From the NCBI RefSeq assembly GCF_048541585.1, contig NZ_CP183303.1:3100001-3164000 (forward strand): a stretch of DNA of 64,000 bases, read 5' to 3'. Within the stretch, counting starts at the first letter, position 1. Each line of letters opens with the position of its first letter. Of the stretch, positions 1 through 9,273 are shown one piece after another. Below the pieces are notes generated by a model. That model was not told where the DNA came from and made no database searches. It was given only the letters and a program-made list of their open reading frames with translations. The translations under genes and the position numbers were made by a program. This DNA comes from Legionella_C sp048541585 (GTDB taxonomy: Bacteria; Pseudomonadota; Gammaproteobacteria; Legionellales; Legionellaceae).

Positions 1-79
1 TACTTAATTTAAATCCTATATAAATGCGCTACATTTTTTAGGATAGTGCGATTTAACCATTTCGCACCCACTTAATTAG
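1..79. other. ftsA-ftsZ intergenic region, left edge
   Basis: These bases lie just past the ftsA stop codon (minus strand). No coding frame is visible. In dcw clusters ftsZ follows ftsA on the same strand, so ftsZ probably starts just outside the window and this is its upstream leader. That is inference from gene order only. Confidence 0.5.
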
Positions 80-1318
80 TTAAAAATTCCCTTGAAACCA
101 CTCGCGCATTCGCGACCAAACACTTTTACTTGTATCATTTAAGGTTGGAACACTATACGTACCTTCATATTGTTGCTTATAACTATGTAGTAACAGGCCT
201 ACACCAGTTGCTAAGGCAGGATCAGTAGTTGCTTCAGCTAAACCTGATACATAATGTGCGCAGCCATGACGAACAGGCATTTCAAAACACATCTCAGCTA
301 GCTCCATACCACCTTGTACGTTTGCCCCACCACCTGTTATCACCATACCCGCAGCGAGCCTATCTGCAAAACCACTACGATTTAATTCATTTCTTACTAA
401 GTAAAATAATTCTTCATAGCGTGCAGCTACAACTTCAGCTAGTGTTTTAGCTGATATTTTGCGTCCTGGGCGCTCATTAACACTCATAAACTCAATCATT
501 TCATTATTATTAGCTAACTCAGGCATAGCACAAGCATGTCTTACTTTAATAGCTTCGGCAGTTTTAGTCGGTGTGCGCAAAGCCATAGCAATATCATTAG
601 TTACCTGATCGCCTGCAATGGGAATAACAGCCGTATGTTGAATAGCGCCTTCTGCAAAAACGGCAATATCAGTAGTCCCTCCACCAATATCTATTAGGCA
701 TACACCAAGCTCTTTCTCATCGTCTGTTAATACAGCATGACTTGAAGCAAGTTGCTCAAGAATAATATCATTTACTTCAAGCCCACAGCGCCTTACACAT
801 TTCGCAATATTTTGCGCAGCACTCACAGCGCCCGTAACGATATGAACTCGTGCTTCTAATCGTACACCGGCCATACCAGCTGGCTCTCTTATACTGCCTT
901 GATTATCGATAATAAATTCTTGGGGTAGAATATGTAAAATTTTCTGATCCGCTGGAACAACTACGGCCTTTGCTGCTTCAATGACACGCTCAACATCAGC
1001 TGGAGAAACTTCATGATCACGTATAGCAACAATTCCATGCGAATTTAAACTACGTATATGACTACCGGCGATACCAGCATAAACTGTACGTACCTCACAA
1101 CCAGCCATCAGCTCAGCTTCCTGAACAGCCCGTTGAATAGAGTTAACTGTTGCTTCGATGTCAACAACAACGCCGCGTTTTAACCCGCGGGAGGGATGGC
1201 GGCCTATACCGATGATTTCAATAGCGCCATCTTGTGTTACTTCACCTATTAAAGCAACAACTTTTGAGGTACCTATATCCAAGCCGGTGATGATATTTCT
1301 TTCTGATTTTTTAGCCAT
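80..1318 (-). CDS. ftsA: Cell division protein FtsA
   Basis: Actin-like ATPase that tethers FtsZ filaments to the inner membrane and helps recruit later division proteins. The 412-residue protein has the actin-fold phosphate loop GLDIGTSKVV near residue 12 and the second nucleotide motif IDIGGGTTDIAVF near residue 207. The C terminus, SVWSRMREWFQGNF, is the expected amphipathic membrane-targeting helix. The reading frame stays open upstream for 33 codons, but MAKKSERN is the family-like start and is preceded by a GGGAAG ribosome-binding site. The gene follows ftsQ by 10 bases, so the two are almost certainly co-transcribed. The length is normal (E. coli 420). Confidence 0.97.
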   Translation of the reverse strand: MAKKSERNIITGLDIGTSKVVALIGEVTQDGAIEIIGIGRHPSRGLKRGVVVDIEATVNSIQRAVQEAELMAGCEVRTVYAGIAGSHIRSLNSHGIVAIRDHEVSPADVERVIEAAKAVVVPADQKILHILPQEFIIDNQGSIREPAGMAGVRLEARVHIVTGAVSAAQNIAKCVRRCGLEVNDIILEQLASSHAVLTDDEKELGVCLIDIGGGTTDIAVFAEGAIQHTAVIPIAGDQVTNDIAMALRTPTKTAEAIKVRHACAMPELANNNEMIEFMSVNERPGRKISAKTLAEVVAARYEELFYLVRNELNRSGFADRLAAGMVITGGGANVQGGMELAEMCFEMPVRHGCAHYVSGLAEATTDPALATGVGLLLHSYKQQYEGTYSVPTLNDTSKSVWSRMREWFQGNF

Positions 1319-1328
1319 TATCTTCCCG

Positions 1329-2048
1329 TTATTTTCTCCATTGCACCGCCATACCACGCGGATAACGTAAATCAACGCTTGCCATTTGTTCTGGCTTATC
1401 TGATAAAACGCCTGCAAAAACGGCAGGATATGCCTTACAGAATCGGTTTATTCTTGTTTCAAGATCGCGTTTACCCAATCGCAACTGAATACCATTAGAG
1501 AGCATAACATCCCAAGCACCATTATCACGCCACTCTAATGCTGTTGCCTGTAAATTATAATTATTTAATATCTTACTCATTTTTTCGTAAACTTGTAAGA
1601 CTTGTTGATGCTGATTAATAGGTCCTTTCAATTGAGGCAATGACACATTTTTTACTTCTGTTCCCCCATCAAATAACTCACCTTCGGCAGTTAACATTCT
1701 ATTATTCCAAACTGCAATCGGTTTTTTTTCAATTAATTTAATTTTTAACGTATCGGGCCACACTCTTTCTATTTGGACACTTTTAACCCAGGTTAACGAA
1801 GAAAGAGCAGCGTGTAAACGGCTAATAGGTACTGAAAAAAAACTAGCATTATTAAATCCCTCTAAAACGGACTCTAATTGTTTATGCGAAACATGTTCAT
1901 AGGCCGCTATTATTTTAACTGTATTGATTGGAAAACGTTGGGAGTCTGCAACAAATAAATAAATTAAACGAGCGACAAGGCAAAGTGCACAAAGAACCAA
2001 AAAAGTTAGTAGACTTGCATAACGTAATTGACCTTTGTATGCACTCAT
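1329..2048 (-). CDS. ftsQ: Cell division protein FtsQ
   Basis: Bitopic inner-membrane divisome protein that links the early and late division proteins (FtsBL partner). The 239 residues show a short cytoplasmic start, one membrane segment at about residues 11-33 (rich in L, V and A), and then the periplasmic POTRA domain beginning FPINTVKI. The FtsQ beta domain follows with motifs such as WPDTLKIKLIEKKPIAVW. It lies between ddl (68 bases upstream) and ftsA (10 bases downstream) as in most dcw clusters. Start ATG has AAGGC upstream. Confidence 0.95.
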   Translation of the reverse strand: MSAYKGQLRYASLLTFLVLCALCLVARLIYLFVADSQRFPINTVKIIAAYEHVSHKQLESVLEGFNNASFFSVPISRLHAALSSLTWVKSVQIERVWPDTLKIKLIEKKPIAVWNNRMLTAEGELFDGGTEVKNVSLPQLKGPINQHQQVLQVYEKMSKILNNYNLQATALEWRDNGAWDVMLSNGIQLRLGKRDLETRINRFCKAYPAVFAGVLSDKPEQMASVDLRYPRGMAVQWRK

Positions 2049-2116
2049 TTTTGCCTTACCTATTTATTATTATTATTTTTAACATTGGTTTTAAAAAATT
2101 AATATAATTCAAGCAC

Positions 2117-3214
2117 CTATTGGTAATTTGTTATTAAATTTTTGCGACAGTTTTGATGTACAATTGCTAAATCAATTAAGCGGTCTAAAAGTGCTGAATA
2201 AGTTAATCCACTGGCTTGCCACAATTTAGGATACATACTAATTGATGTGAATCCGGGTAAGGTATTTATCTCATTAAAGTAAATTTTACCGCTTTCTTCA
2301 TTAACAAAAAAATCAACTCGGGCCATTCCTCTACATTTTAAATAGGTGAAAATATCTGCAGCTATAGACTGTAATTGCTGTAAAATTCCAGCCTCAAGCA
2401 TTGCTGGTATAATTAATTCCGTTTGATGACTTTCTAAATATTTAGCGGTATAAGAATAAAATCCATCAGCATGGTGGACCTTGATTTCGCCTGCCAAGCT
2501 TACTTCTGGCGCACTATTAGGTTTTATATTTTCAAGAACAGCAAGTTCAATTTCTCTCCCTTTGATATATTCTTCAACAAGAATCATTTCATCATAACGA
2601 AGTGCGTCTTCAATAGCTAAATTTAACTCCTCTAGATTATTTACTTTATGCGTTCCCACGCTTGAGCCAAGCGAGCATGGCTTAACAAAGAGAGGCCAAC
2701 CAAAATCATTACTAACTTGCTGACAAAAACGTTGTCTTTCTACATCGCTACTATGCCAAGATAATACTTGATAGCGAGCATGATAAATATTTTTATTAGC
2801 AGGTATTAATCGCCTTGCCATATCTTTATCCATACCAATTGCAGACGATAAAACATCACAACCAACATAAGCAATACCAGCCAGTTTTAATAGTCCTTGT
2901 AAACAGCCATCTTCATATAAAGGCCCATGTACAACGGGGAATACAACATCAACCTCAATTGCTGGCTGTCCATTTAAAAGGAAATTAGCGATAGGCTTAG
3001 ATTGCGCTGTTATAACTGGTAAACTGTCTTTAAATGCTACTAGCTCATGATAATTGTTTAAATAAAAACGTCCTTCTTTATCCATTCCAATAGGAATAAT
3101 ATTGTATTTATTAGGATCAAGCTCTGATAATACAGAAGCTGCAGAAATTAAAGATATTTCATGCTCGCCTGACTTACCGCCGTATAAAAGAGCTAAGTTA
3201 ATAGGTTTAGACAT
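2117..3214 (-). CDS. ddl: D-alanine--D-alanine ligase
   Basis: ATP-grasp enzyme joining two D-Ala residues for the peptidoglycan pentapeptide. Visible motifs: substrate loop HGPLYEDGCLQGLL near residue 96, the ATP-grasp segment KPCSLGSSVGTHKV near 179, and the metal and product site FNEINTLPGFTSISMYP near 317. At 365 residues it has the length of E. coli DdlA (364), not of the DdlB (about 306) that normally sits in the dcw cluster of Gammaproteobacteria. Its ATG overlaps the murB stop by one base (TAATG), which implies translational coupling. Confidence 0.96.
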   Translation of the reverse strand: MSKPINLALLYGGKSGEHEISLISAASVLSELDPNKYNIIPIGMDKEGRFYLNNYHELVAFKDSLPVITAQSKPIANFLLNGQPAIEVDVVFPVVHGPLYEDGCLQGLLKLAGIAYVGCDVLSSAIGMDKDMARRLIPANKNIYHARYQVLSWHSSDVERQRFCQQVSNDFGWPLFVKPCSLGSSVGTHKVNNLEELNLAIEDALRYDEMILVEEYIKGREIELAVLENIKPNSAPEVSLAGEIKVHHADGFYSYTAKYLESHQTELIIPAMLEAGILQQLQSIAADIFTYLKCRGMARVDFFVNEESGKIYFNEINTLPGFTSISMYPKLWQASGLTYSALLDRLIDLAIVHQNCRKNLITNYQ

Positions 3215-4128
3215 TAGTGATCTCCAATGATATGTACTTCACGGATAAGTTCAATCGAGGTCTGTTGACTAACAGTATCACGAACAAAAGCAATTAATGC
3301 TTCAATATCCTTTGCTAAGGCACGGCCTTCTTGATTAATGATGAAATTGGCGTGCTTAGTTGATACAGCTGCGCCACCAAGTTGCTTACCTTTAAGGCCA
3401 CAAGCCTCAATAAGCTTAGCTGCATACTGGCCAGGAGGATTTCTAAAGACTGAACCGCAATTATATTCACTAGTTGGCTGGGTATCGGCACGATGTGCTA
3501 GCAATTCCTTAATACGTTGTAAAGACTTTTCTTTATCGCCCGAGGTTAGCCTGCATGTGGCAGCAATGAACCACTCATCCTGTTCTAAGCCCTCAACATG
3601 CCGATAAGCAATAGAGAATTCCTGAGGGTTACGAATACGTCTTACACCTTGACGATTTATAGTTTCTACTTCTATAACTGATTGCCATGTTTCGCTACCA
3701 AAACAACCGGCGTTCATTCGTAATGCACCGCCCATAGTGCCTGGGATACCTGCCCAAAACTCGCCTCCAGAAAGATTATTACGGGCACAAAATCTTGCCA
3801 TCGTGGCACAAGAAACCCCAGCTTCTACCCTGATATAATTTTCACTGCTTAGCTGTATATCCTTCAAACAACCTTGTGTAAGTATTACGGTGCCAGCAAA
3901 ACCGCCATCTCTAATTAATGAATTGCTACCTAAACCTAGCCATAAAATAGGCTCATGTGGTGATAGCTGCTTTAAAAATAAAGCTAAATCTTCAATACTT
4001 ACAGGTTTATACAAGTGTTTTGCTATCCCGCCTACACGCCATGTGGTATAGGAAGCTAGTGATTCATCGCAAAGTAATTTGCCCTGATAAGCTATCTGCT
4101 GTCCCGAAGCCAGGTTAGTTGTATTCAT
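3214..4128 (-). CDS. murB: UDP-N-acetylenolpyruvoylglucosamine reductase MurB (type II)
   Basis: FAD enzyme that reduces UDP-GlcNAc-enolpyruvate to UDP-MurNAc in the cytoplasm. The FAD_binding_4 fold is visible as LGLGSNSLIRDGG near residue 65 and GIPGTMGGALRMNAG near 128. The C-terminal part has SVFRNP, GLKGKQLGGAAVS and KHANFIIN, the signature of the shorter type II MurB. At 304 residues it lacks the extension of the E. coli type I enzyme (342). Its start overlaps the murC stop (ATGA) and its stop overlaps the ddl start. murB between murC and ddl is common outside the enterobacteria. Confidence 0.96.
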   Translation of the reverse strand: MNTTNLASGQQIAYQGKLLCDESLASYTTWRVGGIAKHLYKPVSIEDLALFLKQLSPHEPILWLGLGSNSLIRDGGFAGTVILTQGCLKDIQLSSENYIRVEAGVSCATMARFCARNNLSGGEFWAGIPGTMGGALRMNAGCFGSETWQSVIEVETINRQGVRRIRNPQEFSIAYRHVEGLEQDEWFIAATCRLTSGDKEKSLQRIKELLAHRADTQPTSEYNCGSVFRNPPGQYAAKLIEACGLKGKQLGGAAVSTKHANFIINQEGRALAKDIEALIAFVRDTVSQQTSIELIREVHIIGDH

Positions 4129-5546
4129 GCTGTCTCTCGCGAATTTTGCATTAGATTAATTGCTAACTGTCCTACACTTCCTGCACCTTGCATTAAAATA
4201 ACATCATCTTGCGTAATGATCTCATCTAATGTTTGTAGTAAATTTTGTTCATTTACTAAACGAGCATTAGGGCATTTTAAATTTATTTTTTGGAGCAAGG
4301 CATGACTAGTTACTTCTGGAATTGTTGTCTCACCAGCTGAATAAATATCCATTAATAGTAATTGATCAGCAGAACTTAACACATTAATAAATTGTTCAAA
4401 CAAAGCCTGTGTTCGTGTATAACGATGTGGCTGAAAAACATGCACTAAACGCTTGTTAGGCCAAACTTGGCGAAATGCTTCGACAGTAGATAGAATCTCT
4501 TTAGGATGATGACCATAATCATCAATGATAACGGCAACGCCCTTTTCAAATTGCCTCTCGCCAAGTATTTGAAAACGCCGACCCACTCCTTGAAACTTTA
4601 ATAAGCCTTGCATAATTGCATTATCATCAACACCCACCTCGGTTGCTATAGCAATAGCTGCTAATGCATTTAAAACATTATGTCGGCCTGGCAGTTGAAA
4701 TTTAATACTCAATGGTTGATGAGGGCTAGGTCTTTGTACAGTAAATTCACTTATTAAGCCCTTTTGTGTCCAATTTAAAGCACGATAATGAGCATCTTCA
4801 TGAAAACCATAGGTTAAGGTAGGACGCTCAATAGCAGGTAAAATTCGCCTTATTTCTTCATCTTCTAAACAAACAACGGCTAAACCGTAGAAAGGAAGAT
4901 GGTGTAGAAATTCAATAAATGCATTTCGTAAGTTATCAAAATTATTATTATAAGTACCCATATGATCAGCATCAATATTAGTTACTACTGCCATCATAGG
5001 TTTTAAATAAAGAAAAGAAGCGTCACTTTCATCAGCTTCAGCAACTAAATAAGCTGATTTACCAAGCTGGGCATTCGTACCCGAGCTATTTAATTTACCC
5101 CCAATAACAAAACTAGGGTCATAACCACCCTCAGCTAATAAGCTGCTTACTAAGCTTGTAGTCGTTGTTTTACCATGCGTTCCAGCAATCGCAATACCAT
5201 AACGAAAACGCATTAACTCTGCTAACATGACAGCACGCGGAATAACAGGAATAAGCCGTTTATGAGCAGCACTGATTTCTGGATTTGTATCTTCAACTGC
5301 TGAAGAACGTACAACAACATCAGCGCCTTCAACATTTTGCTCTTGATGACCGATAAAAACTTGAATACCTAATGATTGTAAATGTGTTACAGCACGATTT
5401 TCACTAATGTCAGAACCCGTAATTCGATAACCATCATTATGTAAGACCTCAGCAATACCACACATACCTGCACCGCCGATCCCGACAAAATGAATTTGTT
5501 CTACACGCCCCATCCTTGGTGGAAGAAAATATCCTAAGTTTTCCAC
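4125..5546 (-). CDS. murC: UDP-N-acetylmuramate--L-alanine ligase
   Basis: First of the Mur ligases; adds L-Ala to UDP-MurNAc using ATP. The N-terminal Rossmann-like motif HFVGIGGAGMCGIAEVL is near residue 20, the P-loop GTHGKTTTTSL near 122, the adenine/substrate segment GRHNVLNALAAIA near 287, and DDYGHHPKEI near 342. The length of 473 residues is usual. It starts 12 bases after the ftsW stop and overlaps murB by 4 bases. In most gammaproteobacterial clusters murG sits between ftsW and murC; here the 12-base gap leaves no room for it. Confidence 0.97.
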   Translation of the reverse strand: MENLGYFLPPRMGRVEQIHFVGIGGAGMCGIAEVLHNDGYRITGSDISENRAVTHLQSLGIQVFIGHQEQNVEGADVVVRSSAVEDTNPEISAAHKRLIPVIPRAVMLAELMRFRYGIAIAGTHGKTTTTSLVSSLLAEGGYDPSFVIGGKLNSSGTNAQLGKSAYLVAEADESDASFLYLKPMMAVVTNIDADHMGTYNNNFDNLRNAFIEFLHHLPFYGLAVVCLEDEEIRRILPAIERPTLTYGFHEDAHYRALNWTQKGLISEFTVQRPSPHQPLSIKFQLPGRHNVLNALAAIAIATEVGVDDNAIMQGLLKFQGVGRRFQILGERQFEKGVAVIIDDYGHHPKEILSTVEAFRQVWPNKRLVHVFQPHRYTRTQALFEQFINVLSSADQLLLMDIYSAGETTIPEVTSHALLQKINLKCPNARLVNEQNLLQTLDEIITQDDVILMQGAGSVGQLAINLMQNSRETA

Positions 5547-5558
5547 AACATTCCCCTT

Positions 5559-6740
5559 TTATGAAGTCGGCGATCGCAATCCCAGAGATTGCCAACGATT
5601 CTCATGATCAATACGTAACAATAAAGCAATAACCATGCAATTTACTACCACACTAGCACCGCCATAACTTAACATTGGTAGTGTCAATCCTTTAGTCGGT
5701 AGCAACCCTGAATTTACGCCCATATTAATAGCTGCCTGTAAGCCTAGCCAAAAGGTCAAACCATAGGCCGTAAAAGCAGCAAAGCATCGATCTTGACTGT
5801 AAGCCGTATAACCAATTAATAAACCTCTAAAAACCAATATACTATATAAGCCTAATACCAGAAGAACTCCGAAAAGGCCTAGTTCTTCAGCTAAAACTGC
5901 AAAAAGAAAATCAGTATGCGCCTCAGGCAAATAAAACAATTTTTGTACACTATCGCCTAATCCTACACCAAGCCAGCCCCCTCGTCCAAAAGCAATTAAA
6001 GATTGAGTCAGCTGATACCCACTATTAAATTGATCTGCCCAAGGATTTAAAAACGCGGTTAAACGAGCAACACGATAAGGTGAAGAAATAGCAAGTATAG
6101 CTAAACTACAGATTACAACTATGAGTAGGCCTATATAATAACGCAATTTTACACCTGCTAAAAATAACATAGCCATGACTGTTCCAGCAATAACCACAGT
6201 TGCGCCGAAATCAGGTTCAAGTAATAGTAAAACAGCAACTAAACTTAAAATAATCATAGGTTTAATAAAACAAAAAATGGATTTTTCAATAGTTTTTTGT
6301 TGGCGAACTAAATAACCGGCAACATAAAAAATCATAATTAACTTTGTTAATTCTGAAACTTGAATACCAATAGGGCCAAGCGATAACCATCTTCGACTTC
6401 CATTTACTGTATGTCCTACTCCAGGAATTAAGACAGCCATTAACATAATGAGACAAATAAAAAGCAATGGCATGCTGCTTTTTTCCCAAAGGCTACTGTC
6501 TACACGCATTACTATTAAAGCAAGAAAAAAGCCAACAAACAGAAAAACAAATTGGCGAACTAAGAAATGAAAAGGATTATGATAATATTTCGTTGAAATC
6601 ATAACCGAACTTGATGATACCATCATAAGCCCAATAATAATTAAGCCAAGCACCGCGCTCATTAACCATTTATCATATAGGGCTAATGGCTTATGTGTAG
6701 GTTTGCCTCGCTGAGTGTAATGACGTGGCTGCATAGTCAT
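5559..6740 (-). CDS. ftsW: Peptidoglycan glycosyltransferase FtsW
   Basis: SEDS-family polytopic membrane protein that polymerises lipid II at the septum with its partner FtsI. The 393 residues contain about ten hydrophobic segments. SEDS motifs seen: PGVGHTVNGSRRWL near residue 107, EPDFGATVV near 175, YQLTQSLIAFGRGGWLGVGLG near 243, LPEAHTDFLFAVLAEELG near 272, and a C-terminal segment LTLPMLSYGGAS. FtsW rather than RodA is supported by its place between murD and murC. ATG overlaps the murD stop as ATGA. Confidence 0.95.
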   Translation of the reverse strand: MTMQPRHYTQRGKPTHKPLALYDKWLMSAVLGLIIIGLMMVSSSSVMISTKYYHNPFHFLVRQFVFLFVGFFLALIVMRVDSSLWEKSSMPLLFICLIMLMAVLIPGVGHTVNGSRRWLSLGPIGIQVSELTKLIMIFYVAGYLVRQQKTIEKSIFCFIKPMIILSLVAVLLLLEPDFGATVVIAGTVMAMLFLAGVKLRYYIGLLIVVICSLAILAISSPYRVARLTAFLNPWADQFNSGYQLTQSLIAFGRGGWLGVGLGDSVQKLFYLPEAHTDFLFAVLAEELGLFGVLLVLGLYSILVFRGLLIGYTAYSQDRCFAAFTAYGLTFWLGLQAAINMGVNSGLLPTKGLTLPMLSYGGASVVVNCMVIALLLRIDHENRWQSLGLRSPTS

Positions 6741-8077
6741 AATTCACCTACAAGATTCATAAACACTTCACCGCGGTGGTTAAAATCACGAAACATATCT
6801 TGGCTCGCACAAGCAGGCGATAATAAAACGATATCACCAGGGCAGGCTTGTAAAGCAGCAATATTAATAGCTTGCTCAAAGCTTGTAGCATGTAGAGAGG
6901 GAACAGTCCCTTCGATTGCTTTTTCAATTTTGAAGGCATCTGCTCCTATAAGCACAACTGCACGAACAAATTTCACTAAAGCTGTTCTTAATTCGCTAAA
7001 GTCAGCACCTTTGCCTAATCCACCTGCAATTAAGACTATTTTTCCTTGTGTTGCCCCACCAAGCCCGAAAATAGCAGATATAGTAGCGCCAATATTCGTA
7101 CCTTTTGAATCATTAATCCAATCAACTCCATTTAACGTTCTAACCCATTGGCAACGATGTGAAAGGCCAGGGAAAGTTTTTAAAACCGGAATCATTGTCG
7201 CTATACTGATACCAGCTGCAAAAGATAAAGCACAAGCAGCTAGAACATTTTGCCAATTATGCTTACCTTTTAAATGTAATAAGTTGGTTGCCAGAAAAGG
7301 CTCATTGCCTCGTGCTAAAAAATAAGTATTATCTTTATAAATTATTCCCCAATTATCTGGTGTAGGGTTATCTAAACCATAGCTAATTAACCGATCACTT
7401 TCTATAAATTGGGTAGGATAAGTTTGATCGTCATCGCGGTTATAAATAATCAATTGGGTGTTTAAGTATATCCGCTGCTTAGCAATACAATAAGCTATAA
7501 GACTATGATGCCTATCTAGATGATCAGGGGATATATTTAAGATTGTTGCAGCTAAAGGCGCCAGCGAAAATGTTAAATCAAGTTGAAAGCTGGATAATTC
7601 TAATACCCATAAGTCGTATGTTTCACCATTATCGATTAAATCGAGAACCGGCAAACCAATATTGCCGGCTACGGCAACTTTTAGTCCAGCTGCTTTAGCA
7701 ATTTCACCAACTAACGTGGTTACCGTTGATTTACCATTTGTTCCTGTGATAGCAATAACAGGTGCATTAACCTCACGTGCAAAACATTCGATATCACCAA
7801 TAATAGGAATACCTAAACGACGTGCCTCTATAAATACTGGAATATCAAGCGCCACGCCGGGACTGGCAATAATTTCTTTTATTTGTGGATAGAGACTCGC
7901 AGGTAAATTATCTAAAAAAATATCAATACCAGGAAAATCTTGCTTAAATTCAGCAAGGTTACTTATTTCTTTTCTGGTATCATAAAAGACAAAAGGTAAG
8001 TTACGGCGCTGCAAATAGCTCGCGATAGAGTGACCAGTTTTACCTAGGCCTGCAACTAAATAGATGGATTGACTCAT
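6737..8077 (-). CDS. murD: UDP-N-acetylmuramoyl-L-alanine--D-glutamate ligase
   Basis: Mur ligase that adds D-Glu to UDP-MurNAc-L-Ala. Seen: N-terminal VAGLGKTGHSIASYL, the P-loop ITGTNGKSTVTTLVGE near residue 112, NISPDHLDRH near 187, GKHNWQNVLAA near 274 and DSKGTN near 324, where the signature Lys and Asn sit. Length 446 is normal. It begins 7 bases after mraY ends and overlaps ftsW by 4 bases, so it belongs to the tight murD-ftsW-murC-murB-ddl run. Confidence 0.97.
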   Translation of the reverse strand: MSQSIYLVAGLGKTGHSIASYLQRRNLPFVFYDTRKEISNLAEFKQDFPGIDIFLDNLPASLYPQIKEIIASPGVALDIPVFIEARRLGIPIIGDIECFAREVNAPVIAITGTNGKSTVTTLVGEIAKAAGLKVAVAGNIGLPVLDLIDNGETYDLWVLELSSFQLDLTFSLAPLAATILNISPDHLDRHHSLIAYCIAKQRIYLNTQLIIYNRDDDQTYPTQFIESDRLISYGLDNPTPDNWGIIYKDNTYFLARGNEPFLATNLLHLKGKHNWQNVLAACALSFAAGISIATMIPVLKTFPGLSHRCQWVRTLNGVDWINDSKGTNIGATISAIFGLGGATQGKIVLIAGGLGKGADFSELRTALVKFVRAVVLIGADAFKIEKAIEGTVPSLHATSFEQAINIAALQACPGDIVLLSPACASQDMFRDFNHRGEVFMNLVGEL

Positions 8078-8084
8078 TCTTCAC

Positions 8085-9170
8085 CTAACGTAATTTTAAA
8101 GTTGCTAAACCACATAAGACAAAAACAACAGTCATAATCCAAAAACGTACAATAACTTTAGGCTCTGTCCACCCTTTAAGCTCAAAATGATGATGCAGCG
8201 GAGCCATTCGAAATAATCTTTTACCACCTGTATATTTAAAATAGCCAACCTGAAGAATTACAGACAAGGTTTCAATAACAAATAGCCCTCCCATAATCAA
8301 CAGAACTAACTCCTGTCTAACCATAACAGCAATAATACCTAAAGCAGCACCTAGAGCAAGCGACCCAACATCCCCCATAAAAATTTGGGCAGGATACGTA
8401 TTATACCAAAGGAAGCCTAAGCCTGCGCCCACAATTGCAGAACAAAAAATGGTAAGCTCGCCCATATTCGCTAAGTAAGGGATACCCAGATAATGAGCAT
8501 AAAGCATATTGCTACTGGCATAAGCAAATACGCCTAAGGCGCCTGCAACCATTACAATGGGTACAATAGCTAAGCCATCTAAACCATCTGTCAAATTAAC
8601 GGCATTACTACTTCCGACAATGACAAAATAAGCTAAAATTGGGAAGAAAGCCCCTAGTTGGACTAGCCAATTTTTAAAGAAAGGAATACTAAGTTCGGCT
8701 TGTAAAGGCACGCTAGAACTAAAGTAAAGTATTAAAATAGCGATTATTGCAATAATAGACTGCCATAAATATTTCCATCGACCTGACAATCCTTTACTAT
8801 TCTTACGAACTACTTTGCGATAATCATCGATCCAACCAATAATACCAAACCCAAGTGTTGTTAATAACACTATCCAAAGGGCAGGCTCAGTTAAATCGCC
8901 CCAAAGCAAACAGCTAACCGTAATAGCAACTAAGATGAGAACTCCACCCATGGTTGGTGTACCAGCCTTAGTCAAATGAGTTTTGGGGCCATCATCTCGA
9001 ACCACTTGGCCAAGCTGTAAATTTCTAAGCCATTTAATCATTAAAGGACCACAAAAGAGGCCTACTAAGAGGGCAGTTAAAGCAGCTAAAATGGACCGAA
9101 AAGTTAAATATTGAAATACACGAAACGCATGATACTGTCCTTGTATTAACTGCGTTAACCAATAAAGCAT
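8085..9170 (-). CDS. mraY: Phospho-N-acetylmuramoyl-pentapeptide transferase
   Basis: Integral membrane enzyme that moves phospho-MurNAc-pentapeptide from UDP to undecaprenyl phosphate, making lipid I. The 361 residues show about ten membrane segments and the family motifs KAGTPTMGGVLIL near residue 68, DDYRKVVRKNSKGL near 115, NAVNLTDGLDGLA near 190 (catalytic Asp), FMGDVGSLALG near 265 and the cytosolic HHHFE motif near 324. It follows murF after 103 bases; that gap has only a weak hairpin (9202-9225). Confidence 0.97.
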   Translation of the reverse strand: MLYWLTQLIQGQYHAFRVFQYLTFRSILAALTALLVGLFCGPLMIKWLRNLQLGQVVRDDGPKTHLTKAGTPTMGGVLILVAITVSCLLWGDLTEPALWIVLLTTLGFGIIGWIDDYRKVVRKNSKGLSGRWKYLWQSIIAIIAILILYFSSSVPLQAELSIPFFKNWLVQLGAFFPILAYFVIVGSSNAVNLTDGLDGLAIVPIVMVAGALGVFAYASSNMLYAHYLGIPYLANMGELTIFCSAIVGAGLGFLWYNTYPAQIFMGDVGSLALGAALGIIAVMVRQELVLLIMGGLFVIETLSVILQVGYFKYTGGKRLFRMAPLHHHFELKGWTEPKVIVRFWIMTVVFVLCGLATLKLR

Positions 9171-9273
9171 ATCTTTTCCTCTTGCATAAATTTAAATTAT
9201 CTAGGGCGAGTCCTAGTTAGATTAAACAAATAGCTCGTACAAAAATTGGCAAGCATATCACATGCCTAAAGCA

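Noticed and set aside
6693..7325. 210-codon plus-strand frame opposite murD
   Set aside because: It lies wholly antisense to conserved murD and ftsW codons, has no ribosome-binding site or recognisable motif, and is explained by codon bias of the real genes.
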